DNA of 8,813 nucleotides from contig SKYL01000032.1 in the NCBI GenBank assembly GCA_007127935.1, positions 1 through 8,813 of the forward strand, written 5' to 3'. This DNA is from Halorhodospira sp. Its GTDB lineage: Bacteria > Pseudomonadota > Gammaproteobacteria > Nitrococcales > Halorhodospiraceae. The notes beneath the pieces were generated by a model that saw only the letters and a list, made by a program, of their open reading frames with translations, was not told the DNA's origin and did not search any database. Both the position numbers and the translations under genes were made by a program. Positions within the stretch are counted from its first letter, which is position 1. Each line of letters opens with the position of its first letter. Positions 6,167-8,813 of the stretch are shown here, piece after piece.

Positions 6167-6841
6167 CTATCGCCGCGCGGCCTCGTCGAGGGCGGCGCCC
6201 ACGTGGGCTGCTAGTGAGTCCTCCAGCCGCTCCAACAGTGTGGTGACACCGAGGTCGCGCAGGCGGGTGGCCTCCAAGCCGGCGTAACCACAGGGGTTGA
6301 TCCGGGTAAAGGGCTCCAGGTTGTTCTCCACGTTGAGGGCGAGACCGTGGTAACTGCAACCGCGCCGGACGCGTAGCCCCAGGGCCGCCACCTTTCTCCC
6401 CTCCACGTAGACGCCGGGGGCTTCGGGTCGGGCGAGGGCGGAGATGCCGTGATCGGCCAACAGCCGGATGACGCTCTCCTCCAACGCCGTCACCAAGCGT
6501 CGCACCCCGATTCCACGGCGGTGAAGATCCACCAGCACGTAGGCGACGATCTGCCCCGGGCCGTGCCAGGTCACCTGGCCGCCGCGGTCGCTCTGCACCA
6601 CCGGTGTCTCTCCGGCGTCGAGGATATGTTCGGCCCGGCCGGCTTGGCCCATGGTGTAAACCGGTGGGTGTTGGAGCAGCCACAGCGCGTCGGGAGTGTC
6701 TTCAGTGCGGGCGTCGGTAAAACCGCGCATGGCTTGCCAGGTGGGAGTGTAGGGGCGCAGGCCCAGGCGGTGGATGGTGATTCCCGAAACGATCTCCGGA
6801 ACGTCGTCCGGGAATGTGGCGGGGAAATCCGCCTCAGACAC
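6167..6841 (-). CDS. lipB: Octanoyl-[acyl carrier protein]:protein octanoyltransferase LipB
   Basis: LipB moves octanoate from acyl carrier protein to the lipoyl domains of enzymes such as pyruvate dehydrogenase; LipA then adds sulfur. With a GTG start at 6841 the product is 224 residues, the family's usual size. Signatures in that numbering are RGGQVTWHGPGQ at 86-97 with H93, EGRKVAALG with the catalytic lysine at 150, RGCSYHGLALNV at 161-171, and NPCGYAG with the catalytic cysteine at 184. The GTG lies inside the end of dat, overlapping it by 8 bases, with GAGGG about 5-6 bases upstream. An ATG at 6919 would extend the protein by 26 residues deep into dat (MATPGRTIAP...), in a segment that looks like out-of-frame dat sequence, and was not chosen. 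Translation is probably coupled to dat. lipA does not follow; a TSUP permease does. Confidence 0.95.
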   Translation of the reverse strand: MSEADFPATFPDDVPEIVSGITIHRLGLRPYTPTWQAMRGFTDARTEDTPDALWLLQHPPVYTMGQAGRAEHILDAGETPVVQSDRGGQVTWHGPGQIVAYVLVDLHRRGIGVRRLVTALEESVIRLLADHGISALARPEAPGVYVEGRKVAALGLRVRRGCSYHGLALNVENNLEPFTRINPCGYAGLEATRLRDLGVTTLLERLEDSLAAHVGAALDEAARR

Positions 6842-7706
6842 TCCGGCCCTCGGCGTAGCTGGCCTTGTATTCATCGAACCAGGCGCGCATGGCGCGATAG
6901 TACGGCCCGGGGTTGCCATCGCCCACCGGCCGGTCGTCGAGGCGCGTGACCGGAATCACCTCCTTGGTGGAACTGGTCAGCCAGATCTCGTTGGCGCCGG
7001 CGAGCTCTTCCTTTTCGACCCGGCGGCACGCCACCGGCCGGTTGCGGGCGGCGGCCAATTCCAGGACCAGGTCCCGGGTCACCCCGGAAAGCAGGCCCCC
7101 TTCCAGCTCCGGTGTGATCAGGACATCGTCGCGCACCAAAAACACGTTGCTGGCCGAGCCCTCGGTGACCCGCCCGTCGCGTACGAGCACCGCCTCCTGG
7201 GCCCCCTGATCAAGGGCCTCCTGGCGCAGGAGTACATTAGCCAACAGGGCCACCGACTTGATATCGCACCGCTGCCAACGGGTGTCTTCTTGCAGGGTGG
7301 CCGCCACGCCTTGTTTCCGCAGCGCCGAGGTGTCGGGTAGTGGCGAGGCCATCACGAAGACCGTGGGCTCCGCCGCCTCCGGGAAGGCGTGATCCCGGTG
7401 GGAAGGCGCCCCACGGCTGATCTGAAGGTAGATGGAGAGGTCGCCGCCCCCAGCAGCCTCGATCAACCTGGCGAGGACTGCGGCCCAGGCGGAGGCGTCC
7501 AACGGCGCTGGGATTTGGGTCGCCTCCAGCGAATGGGTGAGGCGCCTTAAATGGGCATCCAGCCGGAAGGGGGTGCCGCCGTAGACGGGAATCACCTCGT
7601 AGACCGCATCTCCGAAGAGAAAGCCGCGGTCCAGGGGCGAGATCCGGGCCGACTCCAGGGCCACGAACTCGCCGTTGAGGTAGCAAAGGGCCGGCTCCAC
7701 GGACAT
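6834..7706 (-). CDS. dat: D-alanine (D-amino acid) aminotransferase, PLP fold class IV
   Basis: Dat interconverts D-alanine plus 2-oxoglutarate with pyruvate plus D-glutamate. The 290-residue protein is a class IV PLP aminotransferase. It shows DRGFLFGDAVYEVIPVYGG at 26-44 (Y36), IYLQISRG at 92-99 with R98, HAFPE at 106-110, RWQRCDIKSVALL at 143-155 with the PLP lysine K150, and TEGSASNVF at 181-189 with E182. The YEV-x-x-VYGG, QISRG...HAFPE and RCDIKS segments closely resemble Bacillus D-amino-acid aminotransferase rather than IlvE or the aminodeoxychorismate lyase PabC. That is recalled family knowledge, not an alignment run. The ATG at 7706 follows the dacA stop by 12 bases, with GGGGGA as ribosome binding site, and the 3' end overlaps lipB by 8 bases. 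D-alanine released by the upstream carboxypeptidase would be a natural substrate, giving D-glutamate for MurD. Confidence 0.92.
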   Translation of the reverse strand: MSVEPALCYLNGEFVALESARISPLDRGFLFGDAVYEVIPVYGGTPFRLDAHLRRLTHSLEATQIPAPLDASAWAAVLARLIEAAGGGDLSIYLQISRGAPSHRDHAFPEAAEPTVFVMASPLPDTSALRKQGVAATLQEDTRWQRCDIKSVALLANVLLRQEALDQGAQEAVLVRDGRVTEGSASNVFLVRDDVLITPELEGGLLSGVTRDLVLELAAARNRPVACRRVEKEELAGANEIWLTSSTKEVIPVTRLDDRPVGDGNPGPYYRAMRAWFDEYKASYAEGRSV

Positions 7707-7718
7707 GGCCGTCCCCCG

Positions 7719-8813
7719 TTACTGGAAGCGCAGCAGGACATCGTCGAAGAGTCGCCGCCATAGGCTGCCCTCATCGATATTGTCCAGCGCTACCAGCGGC
7801 GCCTCGTGGATGGTCTCGCCCTGGAGTTGGACACGCAGCCGGCCGAGTTCTTCTCCGGCCGAAACCGGCGCCACCACATGCCCGTTGACCGAGACCGAAG
7901 CGGAGACGGCGTCGTACTGCCGGCGCGGTATGGTGACGTAGAGGTCGTCGGTGACCCCCAGCGCCACGGTCTCGCGGTCGCCCTTGAAGGCCCGTGCCTC
8001 GGTCAATGTCTCCCCGGCCCGGTAGAGCCGGTGAGTCTCAAAGAAGCGGAAGCCGTAGTTCAGCAACTGATGGCTCTGCTGTGCCCGGTCTTGCTCGCTG
8101 GCGGTGCCGAGGACCACGGAAATCAACCGCATCCCATCCCGTTGGGCCGAGGTGGCAAGGTTGTAACCGGCGGACTGGGTATGCCCGGTCTTCACCCCGT
8201 CGACGCTCTCGTCGCGCCACAGCAGACGGTTCCGGTTGTGCTGCCGGATGCCGCCGTACTCGTAGGTGCGCACGGAGTACCAAGCGTAGTACTCCGGAAA
8301 CTCCTCGATGATGGCCCGCGCCAGCCGCGCCGTATCCCAGGCGCTGGTGAGCATATCCGGGTCGGGCAGCCCGGTGGCATTGGCGTAATGGGTCTTGTGC
8401 ATCTCCAGCAGGTTGGCGTACTGGTTCATGACTTGGGCGAAGGTCTCTTCGTCACCGGCGACATACTCGGCCAAAGCAATGGCCGCGTCGTTGCCGGACT
8501 GTACGATGAGGCCCATCAGCAGCTTCTCCACCGGCACCCGGGAGCCGACCTCGATGAACATCCGCGAACCGGGCGCGCGCCACGCCCGCTCACTGACCGG
8601 GACCTCGTCGTCGAGGTTGATGTGCCCCGCCTTCAGTTCATTGAAGACGACGTAGGCGGTCATCATCTTGACCAGGCTGGCCGGCTCCCACTGCTCGTCG
8701 GCGGCGCGGGAAGCGAGCACATAGCCGCTGTGCATGTCCACCAGGATGTAACTGGGCGCGCTGAGGCTCGGCGGTTCGGGCACCGGGATGGCCGCGGCCA
8801 TCCCGGTGCCCCA
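7719..8813 (-). CDS. dacA: D-alanyl-D-alanine carboxypeptidase, PBP5/6 type, 5' end cut by right window edge
   Basis: This periplasmic serine enzyme removes the terminal D-alanine from peptidoglycan pentapeptides (family S11). Counting from the in-frame ATG at 8801, the active-site SxxK is ASLVK with S42 and K45, SGN is at 102-104, and KTG at 204-206. A PBP5 C-terminal beta-rich domain follows from about 275 (FKGDRETVALGV). The tail GSLWRRLFDDVLLRFQ has the look of the amphipathic membrane-anchoring helix of this group. The frame remains open to 8813 (WGTGMAAAIPVPEPP). Most or all of the signal peptide therefore lies outside the window, and the ATG at 8801 is probably internal, near the cleavage site. 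The usual SLTK is SLVK here, a mild change. It is first of the visible dacA-dat-lipB-TSUP group. The homologue next to lipB in Pseudomonas is called dacC. Confidence 0.95.
   Translation of the reverse strand, partial: WGTGMAAAIPVPEPPSLSAPSYILVDMHSGYVLASRAADEQWEPASLVKMMTAYVVFNELKAGHINLDDEVPVSERAWRAPGSRMFIEVGSRVPVEKLLMGLIVQSGNDAAIALAEYVAGDEETFAQVMNQYANLLEMHKTHYANATGLPDPDMLTSAWDTARLARAIIEEFPEYYAWYSVRTYEYGGIRQHNRNRLLWRDESVDGVKTGHTQSAGYNLATSAQRDGMRLISVVLGTASEQDRAQQSHQLLNYGFRFFETHRLYRAGETLTEARAFKGDRETVALGVTDDLYVTIPRRQYDAVSASVSVNGHVVAPVSAGEELGRLRVQLQGETIHEAPLVALDNIDEGSLWRRLFDDVLLRFQ
8778..8811. repeat. Perfect 34-base palindrome in the 5' part of dacA
   Basis: Bases 8778-8794 are the exact reverse complement of 8795-8811: two 17-base arms with no loop, centred on GGCCGCGGCC. 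The match breaks at the next base on each side. It encodes GTGMAAAIPVP at the probable signal-peptide junction of dacA. It could form a cruciform or a strong mRNA hairpin near the translation start, could be chance in GC-rich coding sequence, or could be an assembly artefact, because it ends two bases from the window edge. Confidence 0.85.

Noticed and set aside
4191..6683. An 830-codon open frame on the minus strand spanning the AstE-like gene, TSUP and part of lipB
   Set aside because: Low-complexity R/G/P-rich product overlapping well-supported genes on both strands; an artefact of base composition.
6842..6919. lipB starting at the ATG at 6919
   Set aside because: It would overlap dat by 86 bases, and the added peptide is an out-of-frame reading of conserved dat sequence; the GTG at 6841 has a better-placed ribosome binding site and gives the usual length.
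7719..8801. Complete dacA starting at ATG 8801
   Set aside because: This would leave a PBP5 without a signal peptide; the frame stays open to the window edge and the ATG lies where the signal-peptide cleavage site is expected.

Overview
The window is GC-rich and densely coded, and every identifiable gene has a bacterial cell-envelope or central-metabolism role. An outer-membrane LPS-insertion protein (LptD) lies divergent to the AmgK-MurU cell-wall recycling pair, and a PBP5-type carboxypeptidase lies next to lipB. This points to a gammaproteobacterium. The gene content resembles Pseudomonas and the Chromatiales/Ectothiorhodospiraceae type, but the genus is an inference that cannot be settled from this sequence alone. 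No rRNA, tRNA, CRISPR array, insertion sequence or phage gene was recognised.

Left part (1-1047, minus strand): the N-terminal 349 codons of lptD, with signal peptide, periplasmic OstA/jellyroll domain and the first part of the barrel. It runs off the left edge. A 91-base divergent intergenic region separates it from the plus-strand operon.

Centre (1139-5324, plus strand): four tightly packed genes with gaps of 3, 3 and 10 bases. amgK and murU form the anomeric-kinase/uridylyltransferase branch that returns MurNAc to UDP-MurNAc and bypasses de novo MurA. They are followed by a GCS2-fold carboxylate-amine ligase of unknown substrate and a zinc hydrolase of the AstE/AspA (M14-like) group. The second pair makes and breaks amide bonds in principle, and it is the most intriguing part of the window.

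Right part (8813-5339, minus strand): dacA (D,D-carboxypeptidase, 5' end cut by the window edge), dat (D-amino-acid aminotransferase), lipB (octanoyltransferase; overlaps dat by 8 bases) and a TSUP-family membrane permease. DacA releases D-alanine from muropeptides and Dat can convert D-alanine plus 2-oxoglutarate to D-glutamate, so the first two genes suit a D-amino-acid salvage role. The familiar ybeD (DUF493) and lipA neighbours of lipB are absent from the expected positions. The two operons converge with only 14 bases between stop codons.

Overall, most of the window concerns building and recycling the envelope: LPS assembly, MurNAc recycling, and D-Ala/D-Glu turnover. The uncharacterised ligase-hydrolase pair is embedded in this context. 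A perfect 34-base palindrome inside the start of dacA, two bases from the right edge, is the only notable non-coding structure.
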